Part shown: positions 1 to 12,900 of the stretch, in pieces
Position numbering within the stretch: the first letter of the stretch is position 1
Layout: each line of letters begins with the position of its first letter
Origin: Patiria pectinifera
Taxonomy: Eukaryota > Echinodermata > Asteroidea > Valvatida > Asterinidae
Length of the DNA stretch: 64,000 nt
Reading direction: 5' to 3'
Assembly (NCBI GenBank): GCA_029964075.1
Contig: CM057129.1
Span: forward strand, 27,147,430-27,211,429
Made by a program: the position numbers and the translations under genes
Notes under the pieces: model-generated
The model's database searches: none
Told to the model about the DNA's origin: nothing
Seen by the model: the letters and a program-made list of their open reading frames with translations, nothing else

Positions 1-491
1 CACTTGACAGAGTACTGATCTAATAGATCAAGAATCGTGTATCGAGGTCATATTAAACCGGCAGCACAGCCACAGTGATGAAGGTAATTACCCAATGAGA
101 GCGCGGCGGGGAATCAGCATTAAAACAACGCGCGGGCTGACATCGCTGGATGTAATTACACAGCCAAGCATGGCTTGTCGGGATACCTTGGCCTTCTGTA
201 CGCGGGGGATGGAGACATGGTCACGGCAACGCTATCACCGAGGCTACGCACCACTGACCACAGATTACTCTGTTGAGAATCAATGCTATTCTGGCCGCGG
301 GCTATAGACAGACGACAGCACAAATATATGTACATGTACCTGTGATAGCGATGGGCGAATTGCTTTTTTTAATGGCCGTAATACTGGCCTGCGATGCTTT
401 GCAGTCCCACTTGTTCTAATGGGATCACTGACTTTTACAAGTAAATTATACATACAGTGAATCAAGTATTTGTACATGTACTTACAGACTA

Positions 492-1372
492 ATGCAGGCG
501 TCAATTTGAAGCCTGAACCCACCCTCCTCACGTCATCACCTTTCTTCACCTGAGCCAATTATGTATAAGGTCAGGATTTCACCACCACTTCACTCTATCA
601 GCAAATGTGTTAGTCCAGGCTTCACCCTTTGAATTTTTTCCATAGGTGAAGCTTCACTTTTTCAGTTTTTGCCAGGTCTGACGCTTCACCACTGTTTCAC
701 CATATTGGCCATCTGCATAGTTCAAGCTTCACCTCTATTAAAATCAAGCTTCGTTAATGTTTATGGTTAATTTGTAATTCCACACTGCTAAAAAAGTACC
801 AAGTCAACCAGGTTTCAATCCAAAGATACAGTGAAATTTATTTTGTAAATCAATGTTTCTACAAACACATTTTTGTTAAAAGCATGATTTGTTGTTTTGT
901 TTAAGTTTAATTTTGACATCGTTCGCGTTCGCGCGCTCCTTAGGACAGGGGAGGGGTCTAGTCTAGTTCGCCCTATAAACTTTTCGCCCAACGTTGGCGC
1001 GGCGAGGCGCACAGCTTGTTGATCCAAAAGAAATGAGATGCAAACGTAGATGCGCAAACTTGGCGCAACTTGGACAAATGGACCACCCCACAGGATACAG
1101 TTTGCAAGGTGGTGGCGCGCGATGTTAGATTGTGTGTTTGTGTGGGCAACCAGTTCAAAAAAAGTGCGGCGCGCACACAAATTCCAAGTTGGCTTGCTAA
1201 TTTCAAAACAGGCATCTTATTAGATTGCATCACAATTACAGTTGTTTTTCACGCGCGCGACCTCGACATGCTTCGCGCGCCGATGTAAGTGGATTCGATT
1301 GCGCGCGGCGCGCCGATATTATTTTGCGACTTCTGAGGAGGGTGGGTCCACGCTTCAAATTGACGCCTGCAT
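492..1372. mobile_element. DNA-transposon-like element with 39-bp terminal inverted repeats
   Basis: Bases 492-530 (starting ATGCAGGCGTCAATTTGAAG) are repeated in reverse complement at 1334-1372, with about two mismatches. The 0.88-kb interior has no transposase-like frame. Its right half (about 910-1320) is unusually rich in CpG and GCGC compared with the flanks. It is a non-autonomous element; the superfamily is not clear because I cannot see a firm target duplication. Confidence 0.6.
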
Positions 1373-3159
1373 AAGGAATGTATAATTTATCTAATCTATA
1401 ATTTAGATGACAAGTTCGGCAGCGGAAGCATTAGTTTTCTGCTTAAGGCAGCTCACATTTTTTTTTACCCTACAAGTACATGTCACGATAAAAGAAAATA
1501 AAAAATACAAGAAACAAAAATGATACCGTGTTACACACTGTATGTTGCGTAGCAGTTGGCTTCTTCTTGCCAAGAAGACAAGTTTATGAAACAGGGAAGA
1601 TGACAGTTATCTTCTCTTCGAAATCTGGACCAATTTTTTTTAACCAAGCAAGAGAAGGAAGACATTTAAGAACAATTAGTCTGGGTACTTGTCAGGTTTG
1701 AAAAAGTTGTTGTCGACTGCTTTTACTAAACAAAAGAGAAATATACACCAGGTACAAAAAGAAACTAAGCAGTTTTTATAATCATTCTTGTTTGGACATT
1801 TCTCAGTAAACAAAAAATCAAAAATATGCATTTTGTCATGGAAAGTTTCTGTTTCAATTTGACACCTCACTTGGGAACACTGTGTAAGAAATCACAAGAG
1901 CACAAGCGCTGAAGCTCCTGAAACCCCAAAAGTAATAGTTGCACTTGGCGAGATTTTCAATGGGCATTGCTGCACACAATTGAATGCAATGATATGCAGG
2001 CCCCATATTTCATGGACACATGGTGTGCCCGTATTGGTTCACGTTCATACATGTATAGCATGAAGTACATGTGTACATGTACATGTGCGCTATGACTAAT
2101 CTATTCTAAATGTGCACAAGCCATATAGCATCTTCACATGATCCTCAGGTGTCGTCGACAATGCGTTGGAATGTCTCTCCCAGTGGTCTCCCGTTACTCA
2201 CCTTTTCTTACCATTGAGGGGTTACCGGTACTTAGTGCACGGAGCCCATGCCAAAAACATACTGTACAAGCCCATGTATGATGAGGATGTGATAAAATTC
2301 CGCAACCATAGATAGTTTAGAGGAATGTTGGTGTGTACAATTACACAAACTATCTCTATATTTCAACCACACCTGAATACCTTTATATCATATGACACGT
2401 GGGAACATTTCTTTGGTTGACTTTTCCATTAGTTTTTTTTATGAGGTAAACTAAAATGATACTGATCGAAGAAAAAAAACACACCTAAAAGTACATGGTA
2501 AATTGCTCCCGCATTATCTACCACCAAAAGACAAACCAGATACCGTATGCTACATTGAACCATATATAGGATGTTGTTAAGATTAGAAAAATGAAAATCG
2601 GGCATTGCTCACAAGACACAGCAATTAAGTTTGCATGAAAGTCAATTTCTGTACTACATGTACATGTAGCATGCAAAGTTTTGAAATTGTATTTTAGCAT
2701 CTGAAGTGGCTGCTTGGAGCTTGGAAGAGTTGAAAAGATTTTTTTTCACAGAATGTCTGAACGGTACCCGGTAGTTCAAAATTTGGTTCTGTATCTGCAG
2801 TGGCAAATACAATGTAAAATGTGGGAGGATTTGATGGTGATATGTACAGTACCGGTATATTGGACGTTTCATTTTAATGTTATTGACATTTTTGTTTGAG
2901 GATCTGCAGCTGTGCAAAAAAATGTTCATTAGAAGATATCATTATTGCTGAAACTCTGGTTATGTTGATGCTACTGATATACATGTACATGTACCAAAGG
3001 TTTTTAAGTTTTTGTCATTTTGGGTGGATCTAAAATTTCAACACAGGCTTTACTGTAAGAAGATACGGAGCATTTGAAGAGCTATTTCTACGGTACGTTC
3101 AGTGATTACTGTTTCATGATCACTCTTTGATTTTTCTCTCGCCTCGATTTCTGCAATTT

Positions 3160-3607
3160 TCTCCTGATCAACCTCCCAGATTACCAGCTAGGACATCTCC
3201 AACGCCTGCAGAACTCAGCAGCCAGACTGGTAACCCTCACCAAAGGCACATCTTACATGTTTCCCATTCTTCGTGCACGGCACTGGCTCCCTGTTCATGA
3301 ACATGTTATCTTCAAGACTATTCTTCTCGTCTTTCAGTCTCTTCACAGCACAGCACCTTCATATATCCAGGACTTACTACACCTCTATGAACCACCCCGA
3401 CAACTTCCCTCTGCTAAGGCCCAACTCCTACTCATACATGTACCACTTCCAGGCCACTCTTGGGGAAGTCGATCATTCTCAAGATCTGGCCCATCATTCT
3501 GGAATACGCTCCGGAACATCCCTCGTAAACTCAGAAAAGAAAGCTCACGTGCACAATTCAGAACCCAGATAAAATCGTACCTTTCCTACTTTCTTAACTT
3601 GTGTTAA
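3160..3607 (+). pseudogene. LINE reverse-transcriptase C-terminal fragment (CR1/L2-like)
   Basis: The plus frame reads LPDYQLGHLQRLQNSAARLV, then RARHWLPVHEHVIFKTILLV, a TAPSYIQDLL stretch, FWNTLRNIPRKLR, and ends FRTQIKSYLSYFLNLC followed by a stop. These are the C-terminal landmarks of CR1/L2/Jockey-type retroposons (LQRVQNAAARLV, HWLPV..RI.FKIL, P.Y....L, WN.LP, FK..LK..L). Everything upstream of this region of the polymerase is missing, so it is a typical 5'-truncated insertion in RasGRF intron 4. Confidence 0.8.
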
Positions 3608-4227
3608 AATTATATGTTAGTAGACTGTTGTATTAACCCTAGAGTAACTTCCTACTGTCTTCTACTAAGTACTGGACCAAGTCCGCCAAAATGCATCAAT
3701 CACACTGCTTCCAATGCATGCTTTGCTTTAGGCCTCCAGGCCCAAGTCCATCATACTCCATCAATATTTAGTCCAACCGGGCCTGCAGGACCAAGTCCCC
3801 CAACTCCACCAAAATGGGGGGCTGGATTTTGATGGAGTTGGGGAGGTTAGGGTTAATACATGTACATGTTTATTGCCAACACTGCAATATTGCATATCAC
3901 CCACAATTGCGCCATGAGTGCCAAATCTGACAGACATGGCGCACTATAAATGTCCACTATTATTAGTATCCACTTTGAAGATTTGGGAAAAACCAAAAGG
4001 GAATTTTGTTCAACCGATATATTCCTTATGGGTAGGGACCTGGGTAGGCTAGACCCAAAAGTTGACTAGACTACAGTCCAACTACAGTCAACTACTTTTG
4101 TTTGAGGGAAGTTAGTTGAACCCATACATGTACAGTTCTCACACAGGCTTGCTGAAGATTGGACTAGGAAACAGCGCCTCCAGGGGGTAGTGCACACAGG
4201 GAATACAGCTGGTCACTGAGCTCTTAC

Positions 4228-4320
4228 CCGTTTGATCTTCTTGATGTTCTCTGGCTCCCTAGAGAAATGTTCGTGGATTGAGTTGGACAACTTCCTCTCT
4301 TTCTTCTGAAGTATGTTCAG
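4228..4320 (-). CDS. RASGRF: RasGRF exon 4: segment leading into the IQ motif
   Basis: 31 codons, acceptor ctttgtcag and donor gtaaga, phase 0 at both ends. The translation starts LNILQKKERKLSNSIHEH and ends EPENIKKIKR. The IKKIKR end matches the residues immediately before the calmodulin-binding IQ motif of RasGRF; the IQ motif itself must be in the next exon, which I do not find between 1 and 4227. Confidence 0.88.
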
Positions 4321-6930
4321 CTGACAAAGATACCAGAGCATGAGGATTTGTAACATAAATGATTCATAAAATGCACCACATTATTAAACTATTCGGAAAA
4401 TATGAATTAATTTTGAATTATTAAACAATAAGGAAGGACTTCATGCGAAAAATACACAGTCCAGTTCATGAAAAAATTAGTGTACAAAGTTTGTTTGTCT
4501 GAAACCAAATTGCATTTTGGTTGACTTCAGTTGCTTTTAACATTTTGGTTTGGTGTGACTTTGGAACGACAATCTGTAATGGGTGTCTCACAAAAGGCCC
4601 TTTTACGCTATCAAAATTATCTGTGTTAGAACAGGATCAAGAACATTTCACACTAGCAAGAAACCAACATGGTTTCTACACAGGTATAGCTCTCTACAGG
4701 GGTATAATCCAAACTTGGTCCAAACCAAATCTACCGCCGTCCCGTGTACAAACTATTATAAGTGTAATTGTTATACCTCTGTCTTGAATACTGTATTTCG
4801 TCATATCCCACATCACAGCAGTCAACAATTGTTAAATGATACGCCTACATTATTGTAGTTAACTGATTACGTTCGATTGTATCAGAGCCGAATTTCATGT
4901 CGCTGCTCAGCACACGATTTTCTGCCAACAGAGCCTCCATCTATTTCTAGAGACTGTATTAGCAGCAAGCACAGCAAGTGGCATGCTTACCGTGGATGAA
5001 AAAAGTTGCTTAAATCAGTGATGTAACAATTGAAATCACCATGCGCCTGCAACCGTTAGTACATCCACGTCATGAAATAGTGCTTAAAGTTAGCACAAGG
5101 TTCTGCTGCAATTAGCACAACTTTTCTGCTAACTGTTAAGCAGCACCATGCAATTGGGCCCTGCAGTTTCACTCACAGTGGACCCAACACGAGTACGAAT
5201 GACGATAATGTGATAAGGCTCTATGACTACCCTGTATATGAACCAACCTCTGCTTTGAGTCGGATCACTTCCTTGGTCAGATCCTCACACTGCTGGCGTA
5301 GTCCCAGCTTGGCTGTCTTCTCACTGTCTAAGATCTGCAGAAGATGCAGATATTTCTGCTCCAATTCCTCCTTCTCCAGCAAGAGTGTATTGAAACTGAG
5401 TAAAGACGATAAAACACACATTTGTATCAATTTAGTAATGACCTAGAAATCTAAATACATGCGTACTGTCAAAGGACAAACAGACAATTGTTTTTTTTAC
5501 ACATAAGTTGATCTTTCCAGTGCTCTTCAACAAATTCCATTTTTTTTCTCTCATAAAAAGTTTTGATTTGTACGATTTATTTTGACTAAAATATAATCTC
5601 TTCTATTTTGGCTGAGTTCAACCCTTAAAAAAATATTTTGATTTCCTTTGACACCTCTAATGCACCAAAAAAACCAATGCCTGAATTCTTGTTGGGCTGC
5701 AAAACATTTGAAATTTGTCAAGTAATGGGCACAGTTTGGTTGGGTCCAAGGAGTCATAAAATTTGTCATAAAGCTACATTGTAGGTGTCCAGACTTTCAT
5801 CTTCATCTGTAGAGAGACACTTCAACATATTCCATCTCACTGCTACATCGCTCAAATGAAAGGTCTTGTTGTCCCCTTTCATTTGATACCACATTTGAGG
5901 TTGTGATGCAACGATTTCATAAATTTCCACATTTTAGCCACGGCCACCTTCTAATGGAATTGCCCATGCATGTCACAAACAATGGAATACATGCATACAG
6001 AGAAATTATAATCAAAAACGTGTTTAACCAAATCTTCTGTAAATTATTATTAGTTTTTTTGCACCAGTACAAGGCTCATACATTAAAAGATCAAAATATG
6101 CTCTTCAGTTAAATGATTAACTAAAATCCTTGGAATTACATGTGTATCCACACATTACCTCATTTGAGCGAATACACATGTACTGGTACTGAACATTACA
6201 GTTTGCACAAGATCGTGGTATATTGCAGTTTACTAGAAAGTAGAATATGATGACTTAACCCTCCTCATTAAGCAGGATTGACTGGCTGTGACTGTTTATG
6301 TACATTGTACAGGTACCGGTTACTGAATCAACAGCTATGCCATGACTGTAGGTGCTTTGACTGTACAGACTCTGCCTACCACTTGCCTGCTTTGTCTGTT
6401 GACTGAATTTGACTAGTCACATCACTTAAAGCCAGGGAAAGATGATTGATTTTTTTTTACCGTCTTTGACTGTTCAGACAGCAGTAGGGTTAATGTCTGT
6501 GTTATGTGTCTGTCATTGTGCAGGGTTGCGACAGTGTTTTGTTTCACTTTTGTTCTTCTCCTTGGCAGCCCTGCACTGTCCACGTTCTGTCTTCCGTGTG
6601 TAATTTGATATTAAAACAAAAGAATATACAAACAATAAGAAACCAAGTAAACATACTTGGTTTCTTATTGTTTGTATATTCTTTTGTTTTAATATCAAAT
6701 TTTATGTATTTATTGTAATTGCGTGAATATACATGCATGTCAATCTGCCGAATAAAATCTTACATTATATTATATTATATTGTGTGAATGATAACTAACA
6801 CATTTTTTTCCTTTATTTTCATGTTGAGAAGTGGGCTGCTCGTAAGCCAGAAGGGAGAAAAGAGGGAAATTCCCTCCTGCAGCAAATATATCAGCTATTG
6901 ACATTACAGCCTGTCTCACAAAAAAAAAAT

Positions 6931-6967
<37 letters not shown>

Positions 6968-9900
6968 AAATTAAAATTTCTTATTATAATAATGTATAAA
7001 TTAGAAAGGTTAAAGGGATTAATAGTGTTTTTTTTGCTTTATTTTTTTTTGTCATATAATCAATTCAGTATAATCAATTCAGTGCGATATTTTCCAATTT
7101 TACTTTTTTTTACTTTGGGCTTTGTTGTTTTTTTGCACGGTGCCACGTCTTGAAGCTCACAACAAAGCAAAACAAAAGAAACAAAAAAAAATTTTTTTGT
7201 TCCGCAGTAAAGTGAGTTATCTCTGATTGACAAAAGCAAATGAGATGAAATGAAAAAAAAAAAAAAAAAAAAATTTTTTTTTTTTTTTAATGTGAAATCA
7301 AAACGACTTTTACTTATTGAGAGATAATTAAAAAAAAAAAATTCGATTTTGTACCATTTTTTTAGACAGGCTGTATTGCTTTGTTTTCAAAAAAATTTAA
7401 AAAAATAACTTCATACATGTACATTTACAGTGTAAATGTACTGTAAGTGTATCAGATCACTGTAGAGACATGTTTTATAGGAAATTACATATCCTTTTTG
7501 AAAATTGAATTGCCAACTGTCATGTGATAGGCATGAAGTGGCTTTATTAATTAAAAAAAAAGGGGAGGGGCAGGGGATATTACAAATAGACCATTATCAT
7601 AATGCGGCCATCATGATTTTTTTCCCATTCAAATCAACGTTCAACCAAAGCGAGGCTGGAAGGAAAAACAGTCTGGTTCCTTTTTGAACAAAAAGCATTA
7701 TCACTCAGTACCGTTATTGGATACAGGGGACATGACTAAAATGGTGGCAGCATGATAAAGATCTATTGCATTGAACTCTAGTCAATCTGTTGCATGGGCA
7801 AGTAAATGTATCGGTCCAACTCATTTTAAGCAGTAATTTGTACGAAAATATACCTGGTTCTGTAAGTGTAATTTGGCATGGAGATATATCTATACTTTTT
7901 GATACCGAAACCTACGGTGGTGATGATAAGTACACTTGACTGCAATTGTATACGTACGGTAGCCACACATAAGTCATAATTTGACACTATAACCAGTATG
8001 GCAGTTAAGGCTTGAGCAACATCACCTGACGCATGTCTGGCAGTAGATCTTTACGCGTGTGTACATATTTATCGATCTCTCTTGACTTTTAGAGGTGATG
8101 GGCTCAGCACATGTAACCTCATCTGCCAGTGCAGTGGCCCGAGCGCGGCCCGATAATCACTTGACTTTATGGCCATGCCTTGCAAGAGTGTGTGCCTAGG
8201 CAATAAATACGGTACACACTTGAAGTGTGCGGTATATGGGTTGACTGTAGAGTGGCAGGGCTTACTGTCATGACTGTGCTCTGTGTATTTGTACACATGC
8301 AGCATGCTGTGCACTAGTTTTTACCCAGGCTTAAATTTCTTCATAGTAAATGAGTGAGTCGGTCTAAAGCCATGGAATTATGGACTCCAAACAAAAAGAA
8401 TCTGTCAAAAATAAACAAGTGTTCACATGCTGGCATATTAAAGAAGGATCTACAAGTGTCAGGTTTACAATGTATCTGAAGGACTTAAACTTGCATGACA
8501 TTTGTGTGATGTCATTGTAACTGTAAAATAATATCACTGACTGTGAAAGCAGCGATTCATTATCATGACCCACTATGCATTTACATGCATCCGGGCAAGT
8601 TTGATCCAGGACAATTTGACTGACAAGTGGTTGATCTACAATGTATTATATAGCCTGCATGCTACAAGTTAAATTTGAAATCCTACCGGTATCTTCAGTT
8701 CAGCTTCAGTCAATAGACTGCATCTGTTAGATGCCCACTGCACACAACATGCACGCATCTCCAATGTTGCATTGCATGTTCCAACTTTGTGCATGTCATG
8801 CACGCTCATGGGCGTCGCCAGGAGTTTTTCCAGATGGGGCAAAGCACATCCCCCCCCCCAAAAAAAATCCTTGTACTTTTACACTGCTAGCGTTTGCAAA
8901 ACCTGGGGTGCGTTCCTGTCATGCGAACTTGCATTTGTTAGCTACATGTAGGCCCTGTGAACGTGCCAATCCCAAATGCAACGCTAGCATTATCGAAAAA
9001 CTTTTGTCAAAATAGCGGTGCCCGGAATGCCAATTCCTACTTGTCATGGTTTGGATAGCTTTGCAAATCCTCGCAAAATTTCACTGTGACTGGAAGTGAT
9101 TTTTTGTCCAGGAATGTTTAATATGAACTTACTTGAGATGTTAAAAATGGAAAATTTCAGCCCTGACAGATTAACATTACGTTGTGTGTCTGCCATTTCA
9201 GAAAACGTAGGTACACTGTAACAACTCGGGAAGTCTCGGGAAGTCTGTTAGCCGTTGTTGTTACGTTCTTTAATGTTACGTACTGCAAACAGTCGGTCCA
9301 ACTTGCGCAATCGTCATGAGTGAAGGCAACATTGGTAAATATTAGAATTTTTCGTGCAAGTGGAATGCACCCCTGGTGCCCACACACAACATGTCTCTAC
9401 CATGTGATTGGTAACTACCGTTCACTCAGAGTCTATCCGCTCCATGCACACATACCCCCTCAACGGTAAGGTAGGGCTAGCTGGGAGAGACAACTTTGAG
9501 TGACATTAGAATGCGTCACTGAAGACGCCCGACGCTCAAGCGAAGACGCCGTGGGTTTACTCACATTCAGAATAAAATTAGTCGTGCGTACTTCGTAGTA
9601 CCATGCATACATGTACATGCGCGAACCAGTACTTGCCCTCGGTGCGTGCCATCCAAGGGGCTCTCGGAAAAGGTCAAAAAGAGTGCTCTCTTGTTTGTGT
9701 ACGGAGCCTATAGCCACACTACCACTGCACCCAATTCTATTGAGCATTTCGAGTGAGCCTTAACCAGTTCACATCAGATGACTTTTATACGCAAAACTTT
9801 GGCGTTATTCAGAACGGATGATGGATAAACACGCAACAAGTGAGACCAGAAATATCGCAGCAAGCGAGGCTGGAAATATTAGGGTTTGCTACCCACAGAT

Positions 9901-12900
9901 GATGGCCTGAACCCATCTGGCATCGAGGTTCACGAAAAACAATCCTGCGCCGGGGTCAGGTCAATGTCAAAGTGATCCCGGCGGGAACGGGTTAAAGAAC
10001 CCTGTTGTCACCAAGAAGCACAAGAGTCTCAACTTTACCTACCTGGAATGTTGAATGGCATCAATCCACGCGTTGCATTCGCCTTCGGTCTCACACCGCA
10101 GTTCATACTGTCGCTGGACATCGTTCCTGTAGTGTATGGAGATATACCAATGCTGTAGGGAAAACAAGAAAAAGGAAAGAAAAAGATTAAAATTTAGTAC
10201 ATTTTGAGATTTATACTACGGGAATAAATGTGCTTGGTTGGTTTTTAAACAAAAACCTGCCTGGGGCATGGTCTCGGATAATAGCCAGAGCTGAAGGCGA
10301 GGGACACTATCTGCGACCAGGCCCCTAGCTGGTTTGAAACATACATGTACTTCCCGTCCAAGCACATCTTTATTCCCATTAAAATTGACAAAACTTGAAT
10401 GATTTGAATGATGGCCCGTCTGGCCATGTCTGTGGTATTCAGCCTTGCACGCGTAGTGCAAGCTTGGCATCATAACAATTCAAATGGCCGTTCACACTGC
10501 TCAGTAAACAAATTTTAGACAATTCAATATACTAGAAACAAATGATAACAATACAATGTATATGACTATCATAACGGACGCTGCGCACAGCTACCCCCTC
10601 AATAGGTACAAGCATGACAAAGGGAGAGTTTGGGAGACAGGGGCATTCAAACGCATTGCCGGCAACGCGCTACACAAGTGAAGATGTTGGGACTTGCGCA
10701 TTCAGAATGTGACAAATCATGTGCACTTTGTGCCATATACGCGCAAACCAGTACGTGCAAACTAGTATGCGCAAACCAGTTTGCGCAAAACAGTATGCGC
10801 AAACCAGTGCACGCAGACTGTGTGCCCCTCCCACTTTGGCTTTTAAAAGTTCACAGGATTCTTACACATGTTGCTCAAAGTACTTGATATTTGTATGATT
10901 AATACCTCATCCATGGCCTGTACACACAGTTAATGCAACATCTGTCATTCAATAAACATACATAAAATACAAATTCAAATACTTCATACATTCTGTACAT
11001 TACATCCCACCCTTGAAAAATAGGCACTGTACAATGTACCACTCAAAAAAGGTGGTCAACCTGTAAAAAGCACCTACCGGTAGTATTCATTCATTAGAGT
11101 ACCTAACATAAAATGCAGCAAGTGAGACGGAAATTTTACACACAATTTAGCAATATACCGGTAGTGCTCCCCCCCCCCCCCCCCGAAAAACTTTATAGCA
11201 TGAGCCTCCTATCCAATTAAAAGCACTCATAGCAATGGTTGGGTTGGGGGGGGGGGGGAGATGACAAGAACCCAGGCTGATTATGATAAAAGTTCTACTA
11301 AATTAAATGGACAAATGCGCCACCGGGAATTCAAAGGATGTGCAGGATGCCATTTGACGCTGGGACTGGGAGTGATTTTGTTTCAGCCAAGTCAGCTTAG
11401 TCTTGGCCCAAGACGCGACTTATCGATAGTGGATTGAACATATTGTTTCACGTTCATTTCGTAGCAGTACACCATCATAAGGCATGATTAGACCAGCGTG
11501 CAAGCTTGCACTAACGTCTTGGGAATCCTGTACATGTACATGTAGTATAGCCGTTTAACTTTTTCTACAATTTTTCTAAAACTTAACTTTTAAGCTTTTC
11601 CCTCTCCTTTCTCATTTCGTGATCACTGATTGGTTGCTTTCCTAAGGAATCAATCAGTGATTGCAAAATGGTTCGCACGCAATAATGAATGTTCGGTACT
11701 GAACGCAAAGCCAACAATAATTGTCAGTGCTCTACAAATGCAACCATCACTATCGATAACTGACGTCTTGGGCTACGACAGTTTCAGCCCACATCATTTT
11801 TAACACTAGCCAACAACATGTCTTTCCACAACCCTTTTGCGACATATTTGGATTATTTTTTAGTGTAGGCCTACTGAAGACTATAAACACAACTGCAAAT
11901 ATTTTGTTTTCTTTAATTGGCACTGGTCTTGTAAAAAGGTCTATTATACGCTGTATTGTCTAGTACAATTCGTCCCATCAGTGCAACAAGGTCGTAACTG
12001 GATTCTGCAACAAAGTTGTATCGCATGAATACGCTCCACGCAACAAGGTCGTACAAAATGTATCTCGCGTATCGCCACGTTCACTGTATTTGTGTGTACT
12101 TCATCCGGGCTATTTTAAGCGAGATACGATCTTTTAACATTGAAAACTTGCGTTTCACGCACATGACATCACACACCATTTTTGGAGATATCGGTATGAC
12201 CTTGTTGTACAGACACGACAAATTGAACCTAAAATTTCAGCCCTGATCAAGTATACCAATTTTGCCATGCTCATACAACCTTGCAATTCTCCATCTAAGG
12301 CTACATGTTTGTAGAGTGCCATGTACTTATCTCAACATACTGAACAGAAGTTTCATAATGGATATAAGTTTCATTTGTCCTATTTATTTTGCCTTGCGAA
12401 TGTGAAAAGTTGATGTGAATTTCAAAGAAGGTGTGCAATTTGGGTAATTTGGATTTCAAACGTCTGATACATGTATTGGTCATATTCTGGTAATGACCCT
12501 GTTCATTATGGATACAAAGTCAAATCGTGACTCTCTCTTTCTACCTTTTCCTCCAACAACATGAACCGGTACATGTACACGTAAAGTACAATGTACTTTA
12601 CGTTTTGCCTTCCGAATGTTACGACTGAAACATGCAACGTACATGTTCAGAACGGATGACAGATAAACAGGCCATTTTAATTTGTCTTACTGTATTGTTT
12701 TGCCTTCCGAATGTTACGACTGAAACACGCAACGACCGAGGGCGGAAATATCTGTCTGCAACCTGCTTGCATCGAGAGAGGCCAGAAATATCAGGGTGTG
12801 CTACCAGCAGATGACGGCCTAAACCCATGTGGCATCGAAGTTCATGAAAAACAATCCCGCGCCTGGGTCCGGTCAATGTCAAAATTATCCCGGCGCGAAC

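Larger units (their letters stand above)
1..4227 (-). other. RasGRF intron 4 (left end outside window)
   Basis: No further RasGRF exon is visible here on the minus strand. The stretch holds a terminal-inverted-repeat element (492-1372), a 5'-truncated LINE fragment (about 3160-3607), a short dyad around 3795-3840 and many TACATGTA words. The rest is AT-rich unique sequence in which I see nothing. Confidence 0.7.
5396..10042 (-). other. RasGRF intron 2
   Basis: A 4.6-kb intron. It holds the right end of a dispersed repeat (about 5830-5957), a perfect 48-bp hairpin (6602-6701), an A/T-run-filled inverted-repeat element (6905-7375) and the start of another dispersed repeat (9809-9996). Near 8808 one end of the common 'ggcgtcgccagg' type repeat is followed by a C-run. 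No exon-like sequence was seen. Confidence 0.7.

Noticed and set aside
1..4227. RasGRF IQ/DH exon
   Set aside because: I looked for the IQ motif and DH start on the minus strand and found no matching frame; it is probably outside the window.
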